The notes under the pieces were generated by a model. That model did no database searches. It saw only the letters and a program-made list of their open reading frames with translations, and was not told where the DNA came from. The translations under genes and the position numbers were made by a program. This document shows positions 13,501 through 25,400 of a stretch of DNA of 64,000 nucleotides, piece by piece (within the stretch, counting starts at the first letter, position 1; every line of letters begins with the position of its first letter). The stretch lies in contig VYZB01000040.1 in assembly GCA_013397455.1 (NCBI GenBank), forward strand, positions 1,725,717 to 1,789,716, in the 5' to 3' direction. The DNA is from Crotophaga sulcirostris (taxonomy: Eukaryota > Chordata > Aves > Cuculiformes > Crotophagidae).

Positions 13501-16500
13501 GTACCTTTTGGGAAAAGAAAAAAATCTGAATACGTTTACAGATGGCAGTTTTATTGTTTTGGCCAGCTACTTAGAATCACAGGACGAAATTTATCCCTTA
13601 TGTGTCTCCATTGTAATCAAGCTGAGGAGCTGGGCTAATGTGATGTCTCTTAAATAACTCCAGTGCAACAGCACCAGAGACACATGTGCCCCATTGCTGT
13701 TCTCACAAGCACATGGGTGCAACTCACACTTGCACCCACTCATGTGTTTAGGGCTCCAAACACTGCTTTTATTCTGTGCACATCAGAAATACCTTGCATT
13801 GCTTCCACACTACTAGATTTTATTGCACAGGGTCCTTTTTGGTGTTATTATTTTCCACTGAGTTTATGACAGTTCTTCCCATTTCAAGGTAAATATCAAG
13901 TTCCTCTTGCTGTTTTTTGGATGAGCCTCCACCATTGTCTTCAGTGTAGTGGAGCAATGACAGATGCAATTAGACTAGACAGCATGGGGAGCAGCGTCCA
14001 CCTCACCATGGTGGTGTGAAAGTCTGTGTGTCTTATCATACTGTTAGAGTAAATCAGAATAACTGAGGAATCCCAAGTATTTGAGTAAAATCACCCCTGC
14101 TGAGCTCTGTGCTGCTGCAACTAAATTTCTGCTGCATGGAGAGCTTCCTCTAAACTCAGCCAGACTCCAGGAAGGGCTGCAGAGAGGCATAAGACTTGCA
14201 AGGCAGTTAAGACCTATCTGCCTTCTCCCAAATGACAGAGAGCCACACACTTTTTTGTGCTCCAGTCAAGCATTCAGCTGATGAACCAGTAAGCTGCATA
14301 CATGCAGCTCGCCATGGATTTCTTACAAATGATTTAAATCCTCCTCGCATCGTTCTAGGTTGTATAAATAACCTAAAAAAATGAGGGCTAAAAACATGGA
14401 TTTTCTGTTCTTTGTTGGAATGCTACTCTGGTGTAACTGAGAGTAGAATTTGACCTGCTGTATCCGTTTTTGCAGAGTTCAAACTGTAATTCCAGGCCAG
14501 ATTGTAATCTGTGCCTCTCGCTCATATTTCACTGAAGCTCTCAAAAAATACACATGCTGTGGACTGAAGTGCAGCATTGCAGGCAGCAAGTGAGTATTAT
14601 CTGGCCTGAAGGGTCTTCTGGAAATTAAAAAAAAAAAAAGGTGGCGATCAAATTGCCGAAGCGAACAACTGATGGGTGTTTTAAGTCTTTAATTTGTTTT
14701 CCTTTGCTTGGAAAAGCAGACCACGTTTGTCTTTAGAGCAAAAGGCAGTTATTGATAGTGTTACTTAAGTGAGCAAAATAAAATGCTTGCAATGACAGTT
14801 ATCAAAGGTTAGGTCCCTGGAGATAAAAAGCTTTTGTGTGCATGTGCACTCCAAACCCAATCTTTCTATGGGCCTACATAAAGTGTACAACAATGTGCTT
14901 CCCTTCTGAACTTTTTTGGGACATGGAATGGAAAGACTGTAGCAGTCTTCATGAAGTCAAATCCCAGATGGGTATTGGTTTCAAAGGGAACGATGACTAG
15001 CCAGTATGTTAAATATTTTAATTCAGTAAAGCCTCCTGTTCTCCTTGATGTTTGCTAAAGTTACGTTCAGCAGCTGTAGAGGAGAATGTGCACAAGAAAC
15101 CGAAGGAGAATCCTGTGTCCTCTCCTCTTGCCTAACCAATAAATTGTAGCACTGAGTAGGCAGGCACAAACCCTCCTCACCTTGGCCGGAGGGGTGGGAG
15201 ATGAGCAGCAAGGGGTTTAGATGGAAGTGGAGCCGCGAGCAGCTGGACCAGGTGCCATTGGTGCTCTGAAATGTCACTTAAAGGGCTATTAACATAGTGA
15301 AGGCTTTTGAAGGCTACAGAACTGTTTGTAGCATAATCCTTCCGCTTTTCTCCTGGAGCACTCTGCATGTTGTGCTAATAGACACTTGTGCGGATGGAGC
15401 CCACCATGCACATAGCTCTGGAAAAATTGCAGTAGGTGCCTTAATGGCACACAGTTGCAGATAATTACTGTTGGTGCTCTAAGTGAGACAGGCAGGCAGT
15501 GGAGTCTGGTCTGCCCCATTTTTAGGTAGATTTGAATTTTCCCGGACTCTACGATTATCTGGATCTGGGCAGAATTTCTTGAAAGTTAGGAGATTATTAA
15601 TAGTAGAGGTGAGGGAGTGTTTTGGGGAAGGTTTGTCTTGAACTTCTTCACCTTGCCAATACTTTCCACAGAATCAGAGAGCAATCCTTTCTGCAATATT
15701 AGAAAGTTGTTTGCGAATAATTTGTGGAGAAAGGGTCTGATTTGTCGTCAGCCAATACAACAACCTTTCCTCCACAGCAACTGCACTGGCTTTTGGTTTC
15801 TTTTGCTTTCTTCTGCTATTTTTGGGCTTCTGTAGAATTTGTCTAATCTTACCTTGCTTGAACTGTGATTCAATCTTTAGATCTTCTAGATTATCCCAGC
15901 AGATTCAAGGCAGGTCTTGATACCTAACTGATTTCTGACTGATGCCACACTTCTCTCTGAGCACTCACTTGGCTCTGAGCTGTCCTGCTTGGCCAGACTG
16001 GAGTGGAGGAGGCTGGTATCTAGTTCTCATGCTGAGTATGCAACAGTTAAGACATAAGAAAAAGAAACATGCTTTTTGTCCTGCTATTTCTGAACCTGGT
16101 TTTGCTACTGAAATTGTTCTCAAGTGTGACTTTGCACTGTAGGTGTCTCTATTTTATGTTTAAGTTATGAGGCATTGAGCTCATTTTGCAAGAGCATCTC
16201 CCTTGCTTTTCACAGGGTGAAGCACAAATGTGTCATTATACACTGCACTGCAGCTGATTAAATCAGTTCCTTCTTAATGACAATTTTTTCAGTGCTGAGT
16301 ATTTGATCAGCTTTTTCTTTTTGTTGTAATTTATTGCCAGTTATATTTTCCTTCCTCAAAAGCAGTAATGTATGACATAAAAGCCAGCTCTCCTCTCCCT
16401 CCCAGGTAAACTTGTCAGTGTTCACTCATACCTGCTACCATTTTAATAACCAGTTCCTGCTCTTAGATCTTGAGGCTGTATGATTAAAAAAACCCAAACC

Positions 16501-17530
16501 AACAGCTGAGGCCTGCAGTGAAATGCTGATTTTGCTAGAAAAGGCAACCCTTTGGCTTGTGTTTCACCTTAGGGAAATGGCAAAGATGGGAGGTATTATG
16601 CTAGTTGTCCAGTCCCTCTCTTTGCACGGAGTAAGGTTGTCTAGACAGTTAAATTCTCACTTTTCTGAGACTAGTTCATGCCTACTTGGTTCCAATCAAA
16701 CCGCATTTCATCCCTGCAACCTTGCCTCCCTGTCTCTGTCCACACTGTCCATCGTCCCAGGGGATATTTGTTGCTGAAGGCAAAGCCAGTTGTCATTTCT
16801 TCAGCTCTGGCAGACAGAGAGAAATATGCTTTGTGGCCATGGTGAAGATGAGTGACTTGTTTCAAGAAGTCACAAGCACAGAGAATCACTTAGAGCCAGG
16901 TGGTGTTTCCCTTGCATTGGGTAGTCCCTTTCCCAGTAGCACATTGGAACTCACTTGTGTCCTACCTGATTTGATGGGTGATGTTGGAAGCTTGTCCTGT
17001 GCTTAGATGGCAGAAGTACAAATCAATATCTACTTATCTGCTGTATGCGAATGAGCAGTTATTTTGAAAAAAAATAGTTTCCTTTTAAAATAGCAGTTGT
17101 AATACCTGTGTTCCCTAAGAATAAGATCTGTCTGGCACAAGCTGTCAGTGAGGCCATTGACTGTGTATACAGATCAGGATTTATCATAAGGCTGACTACT
17201 TGTTAAGCTCAAAAACCCCAAGGTGTAGATCAAATCAGGTATCAAAGAATTCACACAAATAACCTACATAACGTATGTTGTCCTAAGGCAACGTGTTACT
17301 AAACAGATGGTTTTGCATCTTTCATTGCCGACCTTTGCATTGCTGCTGCTAACTAGGTATTTCACCTTCCCCTCCAGTAATACTCCTGTGCAGCCAAGGT
17401 GTGATTTAGATTTGGTTTCAGGCAGAAACTTTGAAGAGTGAAGGCGGTAATTTTATCCAGACTTTTTTCCCCAAGTAATTTGTGTTGTTCCTTTTATTGG
17501 GACCTTCTACAGCTTGTGCTTTCCATTGCT

Positions 17531-17599
17531 TATTATTATTACTATTACTATTACTATTACTATTACTACTGCTACTACTATTATTATTATTATTATTAT
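17531..17599. repeat. (TAT/TAC)n trinucleotide microsatellite
   Basis: About 23 units of TAY (tattat then alternating tac/tat, ending in tattat), with one interruption (ctg). Translation gives poly-Tyr in one frame and poly-Asn/Ser on the other strand. These are artefacts of the repeat, not proteins. Confidence 0.95.
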
Positions 17600-18468
17600 G
17601 CATTGCTTCAGTCTTGTTGCTATAATCCCTTAATGTATGATGGAGAACACCTCAGCACTTCAAGGAGATGCCATTGGAGAACAGTTTCGGGTTGTTGGGT
17701 CTTTCAGTGTTGTACACATCCATCCTTAAACATTAATATTCTTCATCCATTCTACTTTGAAGCCAAGGAAACATTTTAATTGGATTTAGTGTGCTTTGAT
17801 CAGGCCTGTGATAGTTGTAAAAGGTTGCTGTCATGCTGTACAGGTTGTTAAAAGGAGTTTGTATTTAGCCTTTCCTCTAAAGGAATACCAAAGTTGTTCT
17901 AAGTTATTACTAACCTCTTGTAGTAAGGTTGAGCAACCCTTGCCTAAAGAATATGTAATCTTAGTAACAACGGAAAAGGCAGAATTCACATTACCATGGG
18001 TGAAAGGTTGAGGCAGTAAAAGGAGTAAATAACTTGGTCGTTTTCACTCAGAGGCATTGAGAAGAGCTGAGAAACAATCGGCTCCTCTGTATCTTATAAC
18101 TATGTCTTATCCTTCCACTAGTTGTTGTTCTTGAACACATCAGCTACTTCCATTTCTGGTCGGGGGAATGAGTTTACGTATCTGAAAGCACAGTCTGGCC
18201 TTTTGTATAGTAATCAATTTGCCCATTGCTGTGGAGCAACCACAGAGAAACTGTTTAACAGTACAAACCCCACATTGTGTATGAGATTAGGACAGGAAAT
18301 ATGGGACTGCAAGTTGAAACTGCATGGTAAATTTAAGTGAGTTACACACACTGACTAAACCAACACGCCTGTTTCTCTTTGCCTATGCTTGTACTAGAGG
18401 AGCTCACAATGTGGCTGTATTTGTCCTCCTACTGCTCTCAGTTGGTGTGAACCTGTTGCTCCCAGTTT

Positions 18469-18496
18469 TACAGGTGAGGTCCTGAGCCATCAGCAG
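18469..18496 (+). repeat. 28-bp exact direct repeat, copy 1
   Basis: The 28-base segment starting 'tacaggtgaggtcctgag' and ending 'ccatcagcag' recurs without a mismatch at 19112-19139. It starts with CAG|GTGAGG, a strong 5' splice-site consensus. The first part ('cagttttacaggtgagg') loosely resembles the core of MIR-type SINEs. That could explain part of it, but not the exact identity of two copies 643 bp apart. Confidence 0.85.
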
Positions 18497-19111
18497 GGAA
18501 GGCCACCACCTCCCCAGTGGTACAGGAGAACCTAAAGCCTGGCTGGTGCTGTGTCATCTGCTCTGCTTTTCCCCTTTGAAGGTGAGGAAGGGGAAGGAGC
18601 TTTGATAACTTTACTATAATAGCTCCCTAGAAGTATCTTCTGAGAGGTGTTTCCTGCACAATGGTCATATTGTACGTTTATCTTTGGAGATGAGTATGTG
18701 TTTCCCAGCTTACTGTCTGCAAATTAGTTTTTTATCATTAATTTTTTTAAAATCAGTAGCAAAAAATGCTTTTTTCACTTTTTTTATACTTTTACTTTTT
18801 AAAAAGAAAAAAAATCTGCTCGCAGAGGTAGTTTTTCTTTTGATAACATTAACCCATTGTTTATAAAGCAGAGTATAACATCATTTTTCCATTGAGCAGA
18901 CAAAACCACAATTGCTGTAATGAATACTGGGTAATTAACCCTTCTTTTCTGGAGGAGGTAACACATAAGACCCACTGCACTACTTTCCCCGTGGAATAAA
19001 ATAACAATGATATTAATCCAAGCCAAGCACTGATGTAGTTATCTCGAACCTATTTTTTCTTATAGAAGCCCCAGCCACGGATAGGACACAAAACCTCATA
19101 CTCTTGCTAGG

Positions 19112-19139
19112 TACAGGTGAGGTCCTGAGCCATCAGCAG
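19112..19139 (+). repeat. 28-bp exact direct repeat, copy 2
   Basis: Identical to 18469-18496. The flanks differ (ctagg before, acttta after), so the duplication is limited to this 28-mer or to a diverged longer unit. A T15 homopolymer follows ten bases later. Confidence 0.85.
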
Positions 19140-22100
19140 ACTTTACCGTTTTTTTTTTTTTTTGGAACAAGAGGGGATCTACTGCTTCGTCTTTTTCAGA
19201 GTTCCACAGTTATAAGAATTCCTAAATCATATTGTCAAGCAGAAGGATATTTTATCTTCCCTGGGCCTTCAGAAGTAGTCATGGATACACAGATCACAGG
19301 TTGAAAACCTACACCACATCGCGAGTTCATCCCAGGGCTTACTGCTCTTGGAAATTCCAGTTTTATCTAAAATATTCCTCTCCTTGGTGGCTCCTCCCTC
19401 CTTTCAGCGAGTCTTCTTCAGAGCAGCCCCTCTCCAGCGTTCTTTCCATCCCACTGCCATGATGCTGCCTTTATTCCTGGTCGAATTACCGGAGCTTTTC
19501 CTCCTCCCTGCAGCGTTCGTGCGTCCCAGCGCAGGGTTTACCCCAGGCTTCCCATTGCGTAGGCCTCTGTACTGCTGCCAGATGATACTTGCAGTATATG
19601 CTGCGGGTGATTCTCTCAGCCTCTGGAATGAATTATTTTATTGCTGCCAGCTTGTCAGAGAAATCAGCTTGAAAGCTGAGCCAGAGAGCAATCCTGAGAG
19701 CAACCAGTTTGAAGTGGAAGCAAGTCACCATTGAGAGAAATAAACAGGGGAATGCATCAGCTGGATAATACGAGCACTGTTTTATAAGAGAATTTCAAAA
19801 GAACCAATTAGGCTTCAATAGGGAACCTGGTCTTATATTTAAAGCTTGTAAATATACAAATAATTATATTCTAATTAAGAGCTGGTTTTTTCCCAGGTTT
19901 TGTTTTTTAAGGCTATAGTTTCTGGTTAACTGCTGTTCTTGTAAAGATTTGGCATGGTCTGGGACATTTTTCTTTTCTTGATTACCTCGCAAGGAATTTG
20001 CATTCTCGCTCTGTGCCTGTGATTTGGTGTGCGTGCTGCCACTGAAAAGGCTGCAAGCCATAAATAAAAGAACAATATGACCACAGGCACCCCCTGCAGA
20101 GGAAGAAGAAAGACATGAGTAAAATAATATGCCAGAGAAAATTGTAGACCAGATAATTTATCCGCTTGTAATTAATTCTAGGCCAGAATGAGGTATTTGA
20201 AATCATAAGAAAACAACTCTTTTTTTTTTTCCTAGTGATTTCAAACCATTGGTCTGTTACAATTTGATTCAATTTTAGTTGACTATTTGTCAAGAAAAAA
20301 ATCACCAAAGGTCAATTACAAGTGCTGCAAAATCAACTGCATATAAATTTCTGCAGCAGAAAGACTATTTTTTCATGCATTTCTGACACTTTCAGCCATT
20401 CAGACTCCTGCATCTTGAAAGAAAACACGTCTCAGGTGTCACGTTAATCTGGTTGGCATGAGATTATGGTTTGCAACTTGCTGATTTTGGATATGGATGC
20501 CTGGTCTATTTAAATGACTTCAGCATAAATAGTAATAATAGACTGCAGTCTTTCAGAAGACGAGACAAAAATCTGTGCTTGTTAAAACATAAAGATACCC
20601 CAGAAGCAGGAAATTTAATATTATTAATGAAAACAGAAGGAATTATTAGGAATGTTTTCACACGATCGAGTTCCTCATTCAGGACGTATTACCATGGGGA
20701 CTTTACCAAGGGGTCTTGCTGAATCTTTTTTCCCTGAACACGTCTGCAAGCACTGTGAACATTCCTCCACTCTAACCCATGATGTATTTGTAACATTTGC
20801 ATGTAATCTGTCAGGCAGGGCCTCTGCTATAGAGCGTGGGAGTTTTGGGCTCGGGGGATTTGTGAGGCTACAGATGCAGAAGTTGAAGTCAGTCAGATTT
20901 GTGGCACGGATAGGGGTTTCCCCGGTGTTAGAAGAAGTGAAGAGTAAGCCCTGCGTGCGCTGCAGTCTGAGTGTGCACAAGCTATTCTCACAAGGTTTCC
21001 GTTTTCAAGTTTTGGATGCATTTTGGCATTGGAGTGCTCCTTTTAAGCTGATTCTCTGCAATTTTTCGAGGTTCACCCACAAGTCATTATTACCTTAGAG
21101 GATAACAGCACATGGATGCAATTCATAAAAGTACTTGTTTTTGCATTGATGGGGCTCTAACTGCTTGTTATCTCTGAGTATGATTTAGAGGGACATAAAT
21201 GTAGCATCTCAGCCTCACACATTCATAATTCCTTCCATCAAAAAATCTCGAAGCATTTTACACACAGATGTAACCGGATAATATGTCCTGTTGTCTGTGT
21301 GGCATCTCCAACATTGCTTATCATCATTCTAAACCATATGCCAGGGTCTAGAGTATTCCCTGAAGTATTTTACATGGGAGGAATACATGTAAATAGAATA
21401 TCTGGCAATCTATGAATGGCTCACAGGATTTTAATCAACTGCACAGTTTTAAAATTGGCGTTTAAATCCCTCTCACATCTGTTGTTTAAAATAACCAACA
21501 GTGTGTGGGATACACGCAGTAGGCAATATTCATATGAGTATGGTAATAATAGTATACGTTATCACAGGAAAAATAAGGTATGTAACTGCAGTGCTCATTA
21601 GGGTAAGTATTTAGAGGTTTTGGAGAAAGCACTGTTTAATAGTAAGAAAATAAATATTCTCCCCCCTCCTCCTCCAGGTAGTACTGAGTTATATTCTCTA
21701 TTTTGAATAGAGGACTTAAGTGTTGTCTTTTCCACTCTTGGCACACAGTGTGGCTTCCAGTGCTCTCCAAGATCAGTCCTTATGGGGTAAGTTGCATAGA
21801 AAGCTAATAAACTGCACCTGCTTTATCCTCTACATATCAAAGAAGGTGAAATACTTCTTATTAAAAAGTTGTTTATAAGTTGTCTGGGCAAGGTCATAGG
21901 TGACAGCTAACTGGTTAGTTGTTAGCTAACTCTGGGACGCTGAAAAAAGCTGAATTCAAACTGCAGCCCCAGTCTGTCTTCTCAGTGCATTTCTATGGTC
22001 CCTGGGCCTTTATTCCCTGTCTACAAAACAGTATTTATTACTCATGCAGATTCTCTGCCACTCTTTCGTCATCTCAGTGAAATCTGGAAAAGCGGTTCGG

Positions 22101-22326
22101 GGTATGAAGTGTGCTAACATGGGTTGCATTGCGTCTCTGACTGTAGGCAGTTCTGAGTGGTGGGAAGAGCTGTGCCCTCACTCTCCACAAACTGCAGTAA
22201 CACTGTGTTTGAGGATTCAAAACCTTTTGAATTGCACCTAAAAAAATACCTTTGTTTTCACATATTTTCATCGGTGGCTCTGGTCCTTTCTTTTCCTACT
22301 CTGGCTGTTCTCATATGCTGCTGGTC

Positions 22327-22410
22327 ACAGAATCATAGAATCATTAAGATTGGAAAAGACCTCTAAGATCATCAAGTCCAACTGTAAACACAATACCACC
22401 ATGCTAGGAC
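22327..22410 (-). mobile_element. CR1 LINE terminal fragment, reverse orientation
   Basis: A short (about 85 bp) CR1 3' terminus read on the - strand. On the + strand it starts 'cacagaatcatagaatcatt', the complement of the octamer tail, then 'ggaaaagacctctaagatca' and 'tcaagtccaactgtaaac'. Strong 5' truncation is typical of CR1 insertion. Confidence 0.92.
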
Positions 22411-25400
22411 AGGCATTTTAAAAAAAAAGTGCAAAAAACACAAGGGAATTTAATTCCATCCCACAGGAATGACTGTACTACACTAGTCATTGTTTTCAAG
22501 TATGTTTTAGAAATTTGTAATGACAGCATTGGGATTATATAGTTAGTTGTGGAGTAACCATTTTTACAATTTGTGTTTTACCCCACATGGAAAACTATAA
22601 TTTACTCCAAGTAATTAGGTTAGGTTTAATTTTGGCGAGACATAGGCCCATATTATCCAGTGTAATATACTGTAATCCTCACGTTAGGTAGGGTGCCAAG
22701 TATTCCGTTTGTTTTGGGAGCCAACAAAATTGCCACTTGCCCAGAGTTGTTCTTGGACAGAATTATGAAAGTGGTAGCATTTTGCTACTTAAACTAGTTT
22801 ATTATTAGTCTGACAATGACCCGGGGATATACGTAGCATCCATTGAACATTAGGTAAAAGGTGTACGGCACTTCACTAATAAAGTTACTTATTTAGCAGT
22901 TTAAGAGGGCAATGTTGAAAGGCTTAACATCATCAGACACTGATGCTACTTTCTGTCTTTCATGATTAGACCCCCAAGTATAGTGGTCAGAGAGATTACA
23001 CCACTGTCATATTGCTATTACATTGCTGAATATCAGTTTATTAATAATATATATGTTGAAAAAAAAAAGGTAAGCAAAAATTTTTCTTCTCTACCATTTC
23101 AAACACCTTTTCTGTACTTTCTGTCTTACTGGTTTACTTGTCCTTTAGAAAGTCTGTTTATCAAAGGATGTTTGAGTATACAGTCATAGTTCGGTGGCTT
23201 TTGAGGGGCTGACTGCTACAAATCACGTTTTTGTTGTTTTTTTTTTTAAATCTATATTTATTGCTTGTATGGACTGTTTTCTGGAATAGTTCTCTTTACT
23301 TTGGAAATCTGAGAGGAAGGCTTCCCTAACAATATTTTGTGCCTTATTGAATATAACTAACATCTAAGACACTGAAATTTTTATATGTGCTGTAATGTCT
23401 AATTAAAATTTGTCATCCTCTGTTGATTTTGTAGCACTTTTACCACCTATAAGTGCTGCTATTTCTTGAAATCAGAGTTAAAACATAATAAGCTAGTGAT
23501 GGATCTTGATGAAGTGTGATTTTTCGCCTCAAGCAAACACACATGGGACTCACTTTTCCCATTAAAGATGTTAAGCAACAGTCCTCTGTGAGAGTTTGCT
23601 TCATTTGGTAGTTGTCATACTGCATAGTATGTTTAGTTTTCTTCCATAGGAGATATTTTTACTTTTCTAGCAGAAGAGTATGAAATATGTAAGCCCATAA
23701 AAAATGTTTCAATAATTTTCTTACTGGTGTTGAAGGAACAGCTGGATCCACATTCTTGTCTGTAAAGTCCACTATGGCAATTCCCAGTTCATCATGATGG
23801 ATTGGGTAATTCCACACTAAGGAATTAACTCAGTGTTTGGAAGGAGCAGGATTATGCGATTGATTATTTTTGTTTGATTTATAAATGCCATCCAGAAATA
23901 ATTCTTGTACTCAGTCACTGACACGTATGACCTCTCTTTCCTTCCAACCCCTCTGGAAATTTCTTTTTGCTGGCTAATTTGACCATATGAACATTCAGGG
24001 AGACAGAACATGTATCAATGATGTTCCTTCACATCTCAGTGAAGGAAATAATAAACATTGGTCAGTGCTACTAGGAAGGGGAGTGGTAGAGGTATAACTT
24101 TATGTGGGGAACAGCAGCTGCATAGTGGTTAAAATAGAAGGCTAAGAGCCAGGTCTTATCAGTTTATCCTCGGCTCTGCTGTAATCTTCTTCTTATCATT
24201 AACCTTGCCTTAGTCCTTTCAGTGGCATGCCTCCCTCCCTCAACCCTAAGCAATTTAGGATTGTTGAAGATGGAATTTTGGCCTATGTTCTTGGGTGGAG
24301 TGTTCATACCACCTCGCTTTTGGCACCCACTGTACTTGGCTGAGGCCCCTTCCATCATCCCTTTGCAGTCAGGGAAAAGAGGTAGATGTCAACCTGACCC
24401 TTTTGTTCTTGCTCTTAACTTGGGTGCTAGACTTAGGTTTCTAAAGTAAGGACTATTTCAATGTCTTTATTTGTCAGATAACAGTTAAAATCACATAATT
24501 CTTCCCAATGTTTGCAAAACCTACTGTAAGTAACTAATGATTTATTATTACAAGTAATAAATGCAATAATTTTTTTATAAATTCAGATAGTCTGATTGGT
24601 GATATAATTGAAGCATTGCTCCATAAACTCCATAAAAGTACACAAGACCCCATTACCCTAGCAGACCAAAATGGGTGGGTGCTAAAACATGTGTTCCTTG
24701 AGGGACCTTAATACATGGAACATCCATTCTGTGCCCACACTACCCAGGCAGTAAAGTCTTTAAACAGGGAATGTCTTTTTTGCTGTGTGTGGCCAATATC
24801 TAATACTCTGGGAACCCATCTCTAAGAAATCCTTGATACTAACATAGTGGAAGTAACAATTAAAAAGTACTGGGAAATATCAATCTGTTCAAGATCTGGA
24901 ACAGCTGATTGGTAATTGCTATCATTTTGGTGCTACTATTTCATGCTCAGAAAGTGTTGGTGACAAGGCAGAAGCCCAACCACTCATCTTGTTCTCTGAT
25001 TTCTTCTCCCTTTCATCCTCTCCAGTAGTAGATCAAGAATACAACCGCAGACTGGTGCCTGTGGTGCAGAGCCCTCGGGACTGCTGTCTGTGTGTGCTGG
25101 AGCATGCTGATAAAAAAAGTAACCTCAACAACAACAAAAGAGAAGGAAGAATTGTTTTCTTGCCCCCTGTGGAATGGAGACCTGAAGGCAGGCGGGAGGT
25201 CCTGGTGTCTGGAGGAGTCAGCATGGCGGAAGGCCTGTGATTGCCTTTGTAATGTAATTGTTATAATGGTAGGCCAGGGAATTGCAGTGGTTCAGTGAAA
25301 AGCTCCAGCCCTTTCTCCTTGTGGTTCTTTGTGTGGTTACAGTAGGAGGTGGAGCATCCCTATGTGCAGATGTGCCATGACTGAGAACGTGTCTCTGATG

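Larger units (their letters stand above)
10540..22326 (+). other. FGFRL1: FGFRL1 upstream intron, third segment
   Basis: About 11.8 kb of intron with no supported exon. Contents noted: a possible conserved non-coding block at about 10740-11010, with T-box-like TCACACCT and paired homeobox/ATGACATCAT-type motifs; AT-rich stretches at about 12000-12320; a second candidate conserved block at about 13200-13480; a TAY trinucleotide repeat at 17531-17599; a 28-bp exact direct repeat at 18469-18496 and 19112-19139; and homopolymer T runs near 19150 and 20220. ORFs here are short and lack coding character. Confidence 0.7.

Noticed and set aside
17418..17779. Poly-Tyr and poly-Asn/Ser ORFs
   Set aside because: Translation of the TAY microsatellite.
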